Below, one piece after another: positions 33,407 through 42,392 of a stretch of DNA of 64,000 nucleotides. The notes beneath the pieces are model-generated. The model ran no database searches, was not told the origin of the DNA, and saw nothing but the letters and a program-made list of their open reading frames with translations. Origin of the DNA: Runella limosa DSM 17973 (GTDB lineage Bacteria; Bacteroidota; Bacteroidia; Cytophagales; Spirosomataceae); assembly GCF_000482465.1 (NCBI RefSeq), contig NZ_KI519420.1, positions 929,308 through 993,307 on the forward strand, written 5' to 3'. Positions within the stretch are counted from its first letter, which is position 1, and every line of letters begins with the position of its first letter. The position numbers and the translations under genes are program-made.

Positions 33407-33482
33407 CACTTGGATATGGGTTAGTGATTTCGCTAACACTTTTAAGCAAAGTTTAGTATTTGTCTAACACATTATCCAAGTG
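33407..33482 (+). repeat. 10-bp perfect inverted repeat enclosing the tRNA-Cys leader
   Basis: CACTTGGATA (33407-33416) pairs with TATCCAAGTG (33473-33482); the 56-nt interior also contains GTTAG and two CTAAC copies that can form inner stems. It starts right after the -7 element and is followed by TTTTT and then the tRNA at 33488. It could be a folded tRNA leader or a small independent RNA. Confidence 0.5.
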
Positions 33483-33487
33483 TTTTT

Positions 33488-33558
33488 GGTCCTGTGGCCG
33501 AGTGGCTAGGCAGAGCTCTGCAAAAGCTCGTACAGCGGTTCGAATCCGCTCGGGACCT
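33488..33558 (+). tRNA. tRNA-Cys (GCA)
   Basis: A 71-nt cloverleaf: acceptor GGTCCTG/CGGGACC (one T-G pair), D stem GCC/GGC, anticodon stem GAGCT/AGCTC with loop CTGCAAA giving anticodon GCA at 33520-33522, T arm with GGTTCGAATCC, discriminator T73 as usual for tRNA-Cys. CCA is not encoded. Confidence 0.97.
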
Positions 33559-33580
33559 CACTAAAATACATATTTCTAAA

Positions 33581-33631
33581 AAAAATACCATTCAGCTATG
33601 ATAACCATTTCACAAGCTGAGTGGTATTTTT
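33581..33631 (+). terminator. Terminator after tRNA-Cys
   Basis: A 17-bp stem (33581-33597 with 33615-33631, one T-G pair) with a 17-nt loop ends in a T-rich run continuing to 33637. The gap from there to 33751 shows nothing else. Confidence 0.8.
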
Positions 33632-33751
33632 GTTTTTAATCCTACCTATTTTTCCTCAAATACAGAATAAAATTAGGTTTTAGGTGGGTTCTGCTCTTTA
33701 ATTAGAAGAAGTCTAAATAATTAAATTATTGCAAATTAAGAATAGAAATAC

Positions 33752-33783
33752 TTTGGCACGTACCTATTAGTGCATTACTTTTG
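33752..33783 (+). promoter_or_regulatory. Promoter of the act-cox respiratory operon
   Basis: TTTG (33752-33755), 20 bp, TACTTTTG (33776-33783): full Bacteroidota consensus. Predicted start near 33789, giving a 36-nt leader to the ATG at 33825. Confidence 0.8.
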
Positions 33784-33824
33784 TAGGGTCAAGAAGTATC
33801 ATGTTTTTGTTAATTCATACACGA

Positions 33825-35051
33825 ATGAAGAGTAGTTTATTTTTCAAAAAAATGCGCAACATCAGTCGGCTATTAGTAGTAGCAATGTTGACTACTGTTG
33901 GATTCAGTGCAGTAGCTCAAGATGGTGATGCAGCCAATGGCGAATCGCTATTTAATAACAACTGTAAAGCTTGTCACTCTCCCAAAGACGAGCAAGTAGT
34001 AGGCCCTGGCTTAAAAGGTATCCAACAACGCCGTGATTTAGCTTGGTTAGTAAAATGGGTAAAAAATCCCAATGGAGTCATTCAATCAGGCGATGAGTAT
34101 GCTGTAGCTTTGTATAACAAATTTGGCAAAGCACAAATGACGGCCTTTCCAGCGTATGGCGAGACAGAAGTAAAGGACATTTTGGCCTACATCGAGAAAG
34201 CCAATACCGCAGTGGCGGCAGCCCCTGCAGCAGCGGGTGCAACTGCGGCAGCAGGTGGAGCAGCTGCTGAGTCTTCTGATTTGTTTACTTACATTCTTGT
34301 AGCGTTACTATTAGTAATGTTACTTGTACTCGGAGTATTGCTAGCTATCGTTTCGATCTTATCAAAAGCGGTAAGTGGAGAAGTAGGTGCTGGCGATGGC
34401 GGTTCTTTTGGCGACAAACTTCGTAACGGTTTGGTAGCGATGAGCAAAAACTCAGCTATCCGCAGTGCTACCGTATGGTTCTTTGTATTAATGGTAACGA
34501 AAGCTACCCTTGATGGTTTGTATGGCGTAGGTATCCAACAAGGATACGCTCCAAAGCAACCAATCGCTTTCTCGCACAAATTGCACGCAGGTCAGTATAA
34601 AATTGACTGTAACTACTGCCACACAGGCGTTAACCGTGGCAAGTCTGCGACAATTCCTTCGGCAAACATTTGCATGAACTGCCACGGAGTGATCAAAAAA
34701 GAATCTCCAGAAATTCAAAAAATTTACTCGGCTATCGAGGAAAACAAGCCAATCCAGTGGGTACGTGTTCACAACCTACCTGATTTGGCGTATTTTAACC
34801 ACGCCCAACACGTAAACGTGGGTGGTCTTCAGTGTCAGCAGTGCCACGGTGAAATCCAAACAATGGAGGTTGTTCAACAACGTTCAACCTTGACAATGGG
34901 TTGGTGTATCGACTGTCACCGTAAGACAGACGTTAATACAAAAGAAAACGCCTATTATGACAAGCTAGTGCAGCTTCATGCTGAGAAAAGCGATAAGCCT
35001 TTGAAAGTGGCTGATATTGGCGGCTTGGAATGTTCAAAGTGTCACTACTAG
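33825..35051 (+). CDS. actA: Alternative complex III multiheme cytochrome subunit ActA with extra N-terminal heme domain
   Basis: ActA carries electrons in ACIII, which oxidises menaquinol in place of bc1. 408 residues: signal peptide (1-32, FSAVAQ), a monoheme class I cytochrome domain with CKACH (47-51), an Ala-rich linker, a membrane helix (about 150-176), a second helix near 200-220, and the pentaheme part with CNYCH (262-266), CMNCH, CQQCH, CIDCH and CSKCH at the C-terminus. Six heme sites in total; the pentaheme core is standard and the N-terminal one looks like a fusion. I chose ATG 33825 because the promoter predicts a start near 33789; ATGs at 33801 and 33852 are alternatives. First gene of the act operon. 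Confidence 0.93.
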   Translation: MKSSLFFKKMRNISRLLVVAMLTTVGFSAVAQDGDAANGESLFNNNCKACHSPKDEQVVGPGLKGIQQRRDLAWLVKWVKNPNGVIQSGDEYAVALYNKFGKAQMTAFPAYGETEVKDILAYIEKANTAVAAAPAAAGATAAAGGAAAESSDLFTYILVALLLVMLLVLGVLLAIVSILSKAVSGEVGAGDGGSFGDKLRNGLVAMSKNSAIRSATVWFFVLMVTKATLDGLYGVGIQQGYAPKQPIAFSHKLHAGQYKIDCNYCHTGVNRGKSATIPSANICMNCHGVIKKESPEIQKIYSAIEENKPIQWVRVHNLPDLAYFNHAQHVNVGGLQCQQCHGEIQTMEVVQQRSTLTMGWCIDCHRKTDVNTKENAYYDKLVQLHAEKSDKPLKVADIGGLECSKCHY

Positions 35052-35093
35052 AACTAGAAAATATAAGAATCCAGAATCTACATTCATAAATAT

Positions 35094-38000
35094 ATGGAAA
35101 ACCAAACGAAGAGGTATTGGAAAGGACTAGAGGAGCTTCGGAATGATGAGACTTTTGTAAAAAACGCCCATAACGAATTTGGTAGCTTTGAACTTACCAA
35201 TTCCAGTGAAAACAAGAGCATCGTCGATGGCATTGGTTCAGACCGTCGCGATTTCTTGAAAGTGCTGGGATTTGGCGTTGCTGCCGTGTCGTTGGCCGCG
35301 TGTGAAGCTCCCATAAGAAAAGCTGTTCCTTATCTCAACAAGCCAGTAGATACCTTCCCATCTATCGCAGATTGGTACGCATCGACGTACGCTGAGGGCG
35401 GAGATTATGCTAGTATTCTAGTAAAAACTCGCGAAGGACGTCCAGTCAAAATTGAAGGGAACAAACAATCGAGTGTAAGCAAAGGAGGGGTTAGTGCTCG
35501 CGCACATGCCTCTTTGTTGGCGTTATACGATATTGAAAAATTGAAAGGCCCCAAAAAAGGGGATGCTGATGCTGACTGGGATGTAATTGACAAAGAAATC
35601 TCAGCTCAATTGGCAAAAGGTGGACAGATTCGTATCGTTTCTTCTACCATTTTAAGCCCTTCAACAAAAGCTGTTATTGGCGACTTTACAGCAAAATATC
35701 CTACAACAAAACACATTTCTTACGATGTAAATTCAGCATCTGGCTTAATCAAAGCTAATGCGGATTCTTTTGGCAAAGCAGTATTGCCATCGTATGATTT
35801 TAGCAAAGCAAAAGTAATTGTAGGTTTAAGTTGCGACTTTTTAGGTACTTGGGTTGCCCCAGATGCGTTCTCAACCCAATATGCCAGAGGCCGTAAAATA
35901 AGCAGCGTAAAAGGCGGAAATAAATCAATGTCACGTCACTTCCAGTTTGAGACAACATTGTCACTTACGGGTTCAAACGCTGACTATCGCACAACCATCA
36001 AACCTTCACAAGAGGGTCTTGTAGCGTTGGCGTTATATAATAAGATTACTGGCAACGGAAGCGCTTCTTTAGGTGCTGAGGTTGACAAAATGCTTGATAA
36101 AGCAGCCAAAGAATTAAAAGCTGCGCAAGGGGCTTCGTTGGTCGTATCTGGCTCAAACGATGCGAGTGTTCAAGTTGTAGTAAATGCCATTAACCAAACA
36201 CTTGGTTCGTATGGCGCTACGATTGATTTGGGCACACCAGCGTACTTCCGTCAGGGAGATGACGCTGCCATGAACACTTTGATTGATGAAGTAAAAGGTG
36301 GTTCGGTAAGCGCCGTTATTTTCTACGGTTGTAACCCTGTCTATGATCACCCACGTGGTGCTGAATTGAAAGAAGGACTTTCTAAAGTAGCACTTTCGGT
36401 TTCATTTGCTGATCGTGCCGATGAAACATCTTCACTTTGTAAATACATCGCACCTGCTCCTCATTATTTAGAGAGCTGGGGTGATGCCCAACCAGTTGCT
36501 GGATTCTACAGCTTGCAACAACCTGCTATTTCACTGATTTACAAAACGCGCCAAGCACAATCAAGCTTATTGAAATGGGCTGGTTTGAATGCTGACTTTT
36601 ACGCTTATTTGCGTAACTACTGGAAAGCTAATGTAATTGGTGGGGCAGATTTTGAAAATGCCTGGACAAAAGCATTGCACGATGGTATTTATGAAAAAGG
36701 AGCCGTAGCAGCTAGTGGTGCTGGAACAGTGGCAGGTGTAGAAGCCGCAGTCGCTGCAATCAACAGCGCATACAAAGCAAATGCTTCTGGCCTTGAAGTG
36801 GTTCTTTATGAAAAGGTAGGAATGGGAATCGGGGCATTGGCCAACAACCCTTGGTTGCAAGAGTTCCCAGATCCAATCACAAAAGCTTGCTGGGATAACT
36901 ACGCATGTGTTTCTCAAAAAACAGCAAAAGAACTAGGAATAGCGCAAGACGACGTTGTTAAGGTAGAAGTAAAAGGTAAATCTGTTGAATTACCAGTCGT
37001 AATCCAGCCAGGCCAAGCCAACGGAACCGTCGCTATTGCGATTGGATACGGTCGCGAGAAAGCTGGAAAAGCAGGTAATGGGGTAGGGGTAAATGTATAT
37101 CCTCTGGCTCAATTGAAAGGTGGAGCTGTTAGCTTCAGTGCAGGTGAAGGTACCCTCACTAAAACTGGAGATACGCACAAAGTTGCGCAAACACAGACTC
37201 ACGACACCGTAATGGCGCGTAAGTCGGTGCTACAAGAAGCTCGTCTTGCTGAGTATCAAAAAGATAGCAAAGCTGGTCGTTACTTCCCGCACGTCGTTAC
37301 TTCAGAAGGTGTGAAAGCCCCAGGAGAAATTTCATTGTGGAATGGTTATGAAAAACCAAACCATTCTTGGGGATTAGCGATTGACCTTAACTCATGTACA
37401 GGTTGTGGCGCGTGTGTAATTAGCTGCCAAGCAGAAAATAACGTTTCGGTAGTTGGCCGCCAAGAGGTAATCAACCGCCGCGAAATGCACTGGATTCGTA
37501 TTGACCGCTATTACAGCAGTGATGCACCAGTGGATGATTTGAGTGGTTTGGAAGTTGCCTCTGAAAACCCAGAAGTAACATTCCAGCCGTTGATGTGTCA
37601 GCACTGTGGAAACGCTCCTTGTGAGACGGTTTGTCCAGTATTGGCCACAACCCACAGCACAGAAGGTTTAAACCAAATGGCTTATAACCGTTGTGTAGGT
37701 ACACGTTATTGTGCAAACAACTGCCCATACAAAGTACGTCGCTTCAACTGGTTTAAGTACTTCGACAACGATAAATTCGATTATCACTTCAATAACGACC
37801 TTGGTAAAATGGTCATCAACCCAGACGTAACTGTACGTTCGCGCGGGGTTATTGAAAAATGCTCGATGTGTGTGCAACGTATCCAAGAAGGTAAGTTGAA
37901 CGCGAAGAAAGAGCGTCGTCGTCCAATTGACGGAGAAATCGAAGTAGCATGTTCGCAATCATGCCCAACAGAAGCAATCGTGTTTGGTGATATGAATGAT

Positions 38001-38183
38001 CCAAGCAGCCGTATCTCTAAGTTGTTGGCAGAAGAGAAAGAAGGACGTGCATTCCAAATGTTGGATGAAATCAACGTCAAGCCGCAGATTACTTACTTGA
38101 CTAAGATTCGTAACAAAGATGTTGACGCTTCTAAAGCTGCGGCTCACGCGGAGCACCAACACGCTGAACACGGAGGTCACTAA
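35094..38183 (+). CDS. actB: Alternative complex III subunit ActB (molybdopterin-like / iron-sulfur fusion)
   Basis: 1029 residues. The N-terminus has a Tat-type motif SDRRDFLKVLGFG (about 49-61) after a 48-residue extension and ends in a lipobox-like LAAC (Cys70). The B1 half (about 80-700) resembles molybdopterin oxidoreductases but ACIII members bind no molybdenum cofactor. The B2 half (about 740-1000) binds iron-sulfur clusters: CTGCGACVISC, CQHCGNAPCETVC, CVGTRYCANNC and CSMC...CSQSC groups, about 16 Cys, as for three [4Fe-4S] plus one [3Fe-4S]. It passes quinol electrons toward the ActA hemes on the periplasmic side. His-rich C-terminus. Starts 42 bp after actA. Confidence 0.95.
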   Translation: MENQTKRYWKGLEELRNDETFVKNAHNEFGSFELTNSSENKSIVDGIGSDRRDFLKVLGFGVAAVSLAACEAPIRKAVPYLNKPVDTFPSIADWYASTYAEGGDYASILVKTREGRPVKIEGNKQSSVSKGGVSARAHASLLALYDIEKLKGPKKGDADADWDVIDKEISAQLAKGGQIRIVSSTILSPSTKAVIGDFTAKYPTTKHISYDVNSASGLIKANADSFGKAVLPSYDFSKAKVIVGLSCDFLGTWVAPDAFSTQYARGRKISSVKGGNKSMSRHFQFETTLSLTGSNADYRTTIKPSQEGLVALALYNKITGNGSASLGAEVDKMLDKAAKELKAAQGASLVVSGSNDASVQVVVNAINQTLGSYGATIDLGTPAYFRQGDDAAMNTLIDEVKGGSVSAVIFYGCNPVYDHPRGAELKEGLSKVALSVSFADRADETSSLCKYIAPAPHYLESWGDAQPVAGFYSLQQPAISLIYKTRQAQSSLLKWAGLNADFYAYLRNYWKANVIGGADFENAWTKALHDGIYEKGAVAASGAGTVAGVEAAVAAINSAYKANASGLEVVLYEKVGMGIGALANNPWLQEFPDPITKACWDNYACVSQKTAKELGIAQDDVVKVEVKGKSVELPVVIQPGQANGTVAIAIGYGREKAGKAGNGVGVNVYPLAQLKGGAVSFSAGEGTLTKTGDTHKVAQTQTHDTVMARKSVLQEARLAEYQKDSKAGRYFPHVVTSEGVKAPGEISLWNGYEKPNHSWGLAIDLNSCTGCGACVISCQAENNVSVVGRQEVINRREMHWIRIDRYYSSDAPVDDLSGLEVASENPEVTFQPLMCQHCGNAPCETVCPVLATTHSTEGLNQMAYNRCVGTRYCANNCPYKVRRFNWFKYFDNDKFDYHFNNDLGKMVINPDVTVRSRGVIEKCSMCVQRIQEGKLNAKKERRRPIDGEIEVACSQSCPTEAIVFGDMNDPSSRISKLLAEEKEGRAFQMLDEINVKPQITYLTKIRNKDVDASKAAAHAEHQHAEHGGH

Positions 38184-38191
38184 TAAATCAA

Positions 38192-38242
38192 AGCCACTGC
38201 TTTTCGGAGCAGTGGCTCTCGATAAAATAGTCGAGCTATTTT
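38192..38242 (+). repeat. Two tandem stem-loops between actB and actC
   Basis: First: 38192-38201 with 38208-38217, a 10-bp perfect stem with loop TTTCGG. Second: AAAATAG (38224-38230) with CTATTTT (38236-38242), loop TCGAG. Neither is followed by a T-run of terminator length, so they more likely stabilise or process the operon mRNA. Confidence 0.7.
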
Positions 38243-38293
38243 GTCAAAATACATAGAGAAAAATCAATAAAATAACTATTAACTCTTAAAAAT

Positions 38294-39721
38294 ATGCACG
38301 TTACTTCACCCGTAAGAACCCCTCTTGTAACAGGTGGCAAGACGTACGCTGACGTAACAGAGGATATCTGCAAGCAGGTGGAAGGTAAACCAACCAAAGA
38401 GTGGAAAATAGCATTTGCCATTTCTGTTGTGGTTTTACTGTATGGTACTTGCTGTCTCTTCTGGACTTGGTGGGAAGGTTTGGGCGTTTGGGGCCTTAAT
38501 AAAACTGTAGGTTGGGCATGGGACATTACCAACTTCGTATGGTGGGTAGGTATCGGTCACGCTGGTACACTTATCTCCGCAATCTTGTTGTTGTTCCGTC
38601 AAAAATGGAGAACTTCTATTAACCGTGCTGCTGAAGCGATGACGATTTTCGCCGTTATTTGTGCGGCTTCGTTTATCTTGATGCACATGGGCCGTCCGTG
38701 GATGGCGCACTGGGCTTTGCCTTTGCCAAACACATTCGGATCATTGTGGGTTAACTTCAACTCACCATTGGTTTGGGACGTATTCGCGATTTCAACGTAT
38801 TTTTCAGTATCTTGTTTATTCTGGTATGTAGGTCTTGTGCCTGATTTGGCTACTATCCGTGACCGCGCTCAAAATAAAGTATCGAAGTATATCTACGGTA
38901 CTTTGGCAATGGGCTGGAACGGTTCAGCAAAAACGTGGGCACGTTACGAGTACATCAGCTTAATTTTGGCTGGTTTGTCAACACCACTCGTACTTTCAGT
39001 ACACACGATTGTATCCATGGACTTTGCAACCTCGGTTATTCCAGGTTGGCACACTACCATTTTCCCTCCTTACTTCGTAGCAGGTGCGATTTTCTCTGGT
39101 TTTGCCATGGTACAAAACTTGATGCTTATCGCCCGTGTCGTATATAAGTTGGAAGATTATATCACATTTGAGCACATCGAAATGATGAACAAAATCATCA
39201 CTTTGACGGGATCGATTGTGGGGGTAGCGTATTTGACTGAGTTCTTTATCGCTTGGTATTCAGGCGTTGAGTACGAAAGCTACGCATTTATCAACCGCGC
39301 TACGGGGCCATACTGGTGGGCATATTGGGCGATGATGACGTGTAACGTAATCTCTCCACAGCTCTTCTGGTCACGTTCACTTCGTCGTAGTGTTAAATGG
39401 ACGTTCTTCATTTCGGTAATTGTAAACATCGGTATGTGGTTTGAGCGTTTCGTAATTATTGTGACGTCACTTCACCGCGACTATATTCCGTCGAGCTGGG
39501 CAATGTTTTCACCAACAATGTTTGACATCGGTGATTATATCTTCTCATTCGGTTTGTTTGGCACTCTTTTCTTATTGTTCTCTAAGTATTTGCCAGTAAT
39601 TAACATGGCAGAGGTGAAGGGTGTATTGCGGACAACTTCTGAGCAATTGCCCAAAAAAATCGCAGGCGTTTCTAAAGCAGACAGATTAGCTTCTCCTGCC
39701 TACAAAAAAGATGCAGAATAA
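38294..39721 (+). CDS. actC: Alternative complex III subunit ActC (NrfD-like)
   Basis: A 475-residue integral membrane protein of the NrfD/PsrC family with about 10 helices. It forms the main quinol-binding site of ACIII next to ActB. Seen: [79 protein letters not shown] and [27 protein letters not shown]. These match the quinone-site helices of the family. It is 475 residues as expected and sits in the canonical order actB-actC-actD. Confidence 0.95.
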   Translation: MHVTSPVRTPLVTGGKTYADVTEDICKQVEGKPTKEWKIAFAISVVVLLYGTCCLFWTWWEGLGVWGLNKTVGWAWDITNFVWWVGIGHAGTLISAILLLFRQKWRTSINRAAEAMTIFAVICAASFILMHMGRPWMAHWALPLPNTFGSLWVNFNSPLVWDVFAISTYFSVSCLFWYVGLVPDLATIRDRAQNKVSKYIYGTLAMGWNGSAKTWARYEYISLILAGLSTPLVLSVHTIVSMDFATSVIPGWHTTIFPPYFVAGAIFSGFAMVQNLMLIARVVYKLEDYITFEHIEMMNKIITLTGSIVGVAYLTEFFIAWYSGVEYESYAFINRATGPYWWAYWAMMTCNVISPQLFWSRSLRRSVKWTFFISVIVNIGMWFERFVIIVTSLHRDYIPSSWAMFSPTMFDIGDYIFSFGLFGTLFLLFSKYLPVINMAEVKGVLRTTSEQLPKKIAGVSKADRLASPAYKKDAE

Positions 39722-39771
39722 GAAAGTAAGGGAAGTTAAAATTGAGTTTTCAAAAAATAATTGAGACAACA

Positions 39772-40299
39772 ATGACGGACGCAAATAAGAAGTTTTTGGT
39801 AGGTGTTTATGACGATGATGACGTAGCACTCGCCGCAGTAAATAAAATTAAAAGCGCTGGGGTGAAAATCTACGAAGTGTATTCACCTTTTGCTATTCAC
39901 GGAATGGACATAGCAATTGGCCACCCACGGACTCGTATCGGTATTGCGGCATTTTGCTTTGGTTTGACAGGGTTTTTGTGCGCAATTACGTTGACTACTT
40001 GGACAATGGGAATCGATTGGCCGATGGTTATTGGTGGGAAAGACCCTCTTTCTTATCCCAACTATATTCCAATTATGTTTGAGCTTACGGTACTTTTTAC
40101 GGCTTTTGGGATGACAATTACCTTTTTCCTATCAAATGGATTAGGGCCAACCGTTGAGCCACTTTTGTTTGACCCACGTTGTACTGACAATAAATTTGTG
40201 ATGGCGATTGACCTAAGCAAAAACAAAATGTCAGAAGCTGAAATTGCTAGTTTGGTAAAAGCTTCAGGAGCAGAAGAGGTGAGTGTTAAACAGGTTTAA
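39772..40299 (+). CDS. actD: Alternative complex III subunit ActD (DUF3341)
   Basis: 175 residues. A cytoplasmic N-terminal domain (KKFLVGVYDDDDVALAAVNKIKSAGVKIYEVYSPFAIHGMD) is followed by two helices (about 60-80 and 100-125), the DUF3341 layout of ActD, a structural membrane subunit that packs against ActC. I chose ATG 39772 (MTDANKKF); a TTG 30 bp upstream extends the frame without similarity. The C-terminal tail (LSKNKMSEAEIASLVKASGAEEVSVKQV) is cytoplasmic. Confidence 0.93.
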   Translation: MTDANKKFLVGVYDDDDVALAAVNKIKSAGVKIYEVYSPFAIHGMDIAIGHPRTRIGIAAFCFGLTGFLCAITLTTWTMGIDWPMVIGGKDPLSYPNYIPIMFELTVLFTAFGMTITFFLSNGLGPTVEPLLFDPRCTDNKFVMAIDLSKNKMSEAEIASLVKASGAEEVSVKQV

Positions 40300-40308
40300 T
40301 GTTTTTAA

Positions 40309-40905
40309 ATGAAGATGAAAAAAATTAATACATTAATTGCTGGTACGTTTGCTGTCGTCGCTGCTTTGAGTTCATGCCAACGTGGTCACGATGATGCAGG
40401 TTTAGAATATGCTCCTAACATGTACAACTCGGTTGGTTATGAGCCATATACCCAAATTGAGAAAAACCCCATCAATGCTGATGGAAAAAACATGCGTGAG
40501 CCTGTGGCAGGAACGGTATCTCGCCGTAACTACAAAACTCAATTTGACAGCTCAAGCGTGGACTTGATGATTTACCACATTGGTAAAGATGAACTCGCTA
40601 CTGCGGAAGCCGTTTTGAAAAATCCCGTTCCAAATACTGCCAAGACACTTGCAGAAGGAAAAGCACTTTATGGAAGATACTGCCAACACTGCCACGGTGA
40701 AACAGGTGCAGGAGATGGCCCAGTAGCTGATATGTACAAAGGGGTGCCTAACTACAAAGCGGATGCTTACCTCAATATGAATGACGGACATATTTTCCAC
40801 GTAATTACGCACGGAAAAGGTCGCATGTGGGCACATGGTTCACAAGTGACTCCCGAAGAGCGTTGGAAAATTGCTCACTATATTCATAAATTACAGAAAG
40901 GCTAG
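40309..40905 (+). CDS. actE: Alternative complex III monoheme cytochrome c subunit ActE
   Basis: A 198-residue lipoprotein: signal with lipobox LSSC (Cys23), an extended N-terminal segment (YAPNMYNSVGYEPYTQIEKN) typical of ActE, and a class I cytochrome c domain with CQHCH (about 126-130), GDGPVADMYKGVPNY and GRMWAHGSQV (Met ligand region). It takes electrons from the ActA hemes and can hand them to the terminal oxidase encoded next. Starts 9 bp after actD. Confidence 0.94.
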   Translation: MKMKKINTLIAGTFAVVAALSSCQRGHDDAGLEYAPNMYNSVGYEPYTQIEKNPINADGKNMREPVAGTVSRRNYKTQFDSSSVDLMIYHIGKDELATAEAVLKNPVPNTAKTLAEGKALYGRYCQHCHGETGAGDGPVADMYKGVPNYKADAYLNMNDGHIFHVITHGKGRMWAHGSQVTPEERWKIAHYIHKLQKG

Positions 40906-40929
40906 TACTAAGTTACTGTAATAAACCGA

Positions 40930-40972
40930 AGCGGCAAACCGCTAATTACGAACAAGTTAGCGGTTCGCCGCT
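40930..40972 (+). repeat. 16-bp intercistronic hairpin between actE and actF
   Basis: AGCGGCAAACCGCTAA (40930-40945) pairs with TTAGCGGTTCGCCGCT (40957-40972) with one mismatch and an 11-nt loop. No T-run follows. It sits 25 nt after actE and 37 nt before actF. Confidence 0.75.
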
Positions 40973-41009
40973 GCGATAACCAACAACAACTTAAAGATAA
41001 AGATTTATA

Positions 41010-42326
41010 ATGGGCGCACATCATCACGAAGTTGTTTCTGTCGAAGAACAATTTGAATTTACCGCCGAATCAAAACGCAATTTGCTCATTGGGATGGGTA
41101 TTGGCGCTGCGCTGGTATTGATCGGAGCATATATGTTATCTCAAGGTGGTGGACATGGGCACGAAGCTCATGGGGCTGCGGGTCATGCTGCTGAACATGC
41201 ACACGACCATGCCGAACACGCTTACCACTGGACACAACGTATTATTTCTAACCTTTGGGTAAATAGTGTCTATTTTGCTGGTATTTCGGTCGTAGGCTTA
41301 TTCTTCCTAGCTTATAATAACCTTGCTCAGGCGGGTTGGTCGGCAGTATTTAGAAGAATCCCAGAGGCAATGCCTGCATTTTTGCCAGTACCAGCCATTA
41401 TTATTTTGGTGCTTGCGGTAGGCTTTGGAGATAAATTATTCCACTGGATGCACGAAGGTATTATGGACCCAAGCAGTCCGCATTATGATGCCATCATCGC
41501 AGGTAAAAAAGGATTTTTGAACAAACCATTCTATTTCATCCGTCTCGTATTGTATTTCGGTTTGTGGTATGGTTTGTGGAAAGTATTGAGAAATTTATCG
41601 CTTCAAGAAGACGAAATTGGTGGAACTGAGAATTATGAGAAAGCCATCAAATTCGGAACGGCGTTCTTGCTAGTTTTTGGCGTAACTTCATCTACTTCTG
41701 CTTGGGATTTTGTGATGGCAATTGACACTCACTGGTTCTCAACCATGTTTGGATGGTACACACTCGCTAGTTGGCACGTAGCAGGTTTGGCAACAATGAC
41801 GCTTACAATTGTTATGTTGAAAGAACGTGGCTATTTGAAAGCAGTAAACGAAAGCCACCTTCACGATTTAGGTAAATTCTGTTTTGCCTTCTCAATTTTC
41901 TGGACGTACGTTTGGTTTTCGCAGTTTTTGCTTATCTACTATGCTAACCTTCCAGAAGAAGCTATCTACTACCGTGAGCGTTTTAGTGGCTATGGTGGTA
42001 TTTATAAAGCACCATTTTTCATCAACCTTTTCTTAAACTTTGTTACCCCCTTCCTAGTTTTAATGACAAGGGATTCGAAGCGTACGCCATTGATTTTGAA
42101 AATCGCTTGTTGGTCAATCCTTGTAGGTCACTACTTCGATTTTTATACTAACATTATGCCAGGTACGGTAGGTGAACATGCTGGTTTTGGGCCTGTTGAG
42201 TTTGGCTTTATTTTATTGTTTGCTTGTGCGTTTATTTGGTCAGTTTCAACTCAGTTGACGAAAGGCAATCTAATCCCTCGCAACCATCCAATGTTAGAGG
42301 AGTCTCTTCACCATGATGTTGCGTAA
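41010..42326 (+). CDS. actF: Alternative complex III subunit ActF
   Basis: A 438-residue membrane protein related to ActC, with about 10 helices, that completes the ACIII membrane sector and is linked to proton movement. The N-terminus has a His/Ala-rich stretch (HGHEAHGAAGHAAEHAHDHAEHAYHW, about 50-76), probably outside the membrane. Further blocks: FAGISVVGLFFLAYNNLAQAGWSAVFRRIPEAMP, WDFVMAIDTHWFSTMFGWYTLASWHVAG, YANLPEEAIYYRERF, and the late GPVEFGFILLFACAFIW. This matches the quinol:cytochrome c oxidoreductase quinone-binding subunit 2 family. Confidence 0.94.
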   Translation: MGAHHHEVVSVEEQFEFTAESKRNLLIGMGIGAALVLIGAYMLSQGGGHGHEAHGAAGHAAEHAHDHAEHAYHWTQRIISNLWVNSVYFAGISVVGLFFLAYNNLAQAGWSAVFRRIPEAMPAFLPVPAIIILVLAVGFGDKLFHWMHEGIMDPSSPHYDAIIAGKKGFLNKPFYFIRLVLYFGLWYGLWKVLRNLSLQEDEIGGTENYEKAIKFGTAFLLVFGVTSSTSAWDFVMAIDTHWFSTMFGWYTLASWHVAGLATMTLTIVMLKERGYLKAVNESHLHDLGKFCFAFSIFWTYVWFSQFLLIYYANLPEEAIYYRERFSGYGGIYKAPFFINLFLNFVTPFLVLMTRDSKRTPLILKIACWSILVGHYFDFYTNIMPGTVGEHAGFGPVEFGFILLFACAFIWSVSTQLTKGNLIPRNHPMLEESLHHDVA

Positions 42327-42392
42327 TTTGTAGAAATTGATTTTGTCATCACTAGCAAAATCTCTAAATCAATATAAAACGACATAATAACA

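Noticed and set aside
33581..33631. Attachment site or integrated element downstream of tRNA-Cys
   Set aside because: No repeat of the tRNA 3' end and no integrase; the sequence is a simple terminator hairpin.
38236..38532. 98-codon minus-strand frame across the actB-actC gap
   Set aside because: Antisense to the conserved ActC start and without recognisable features.
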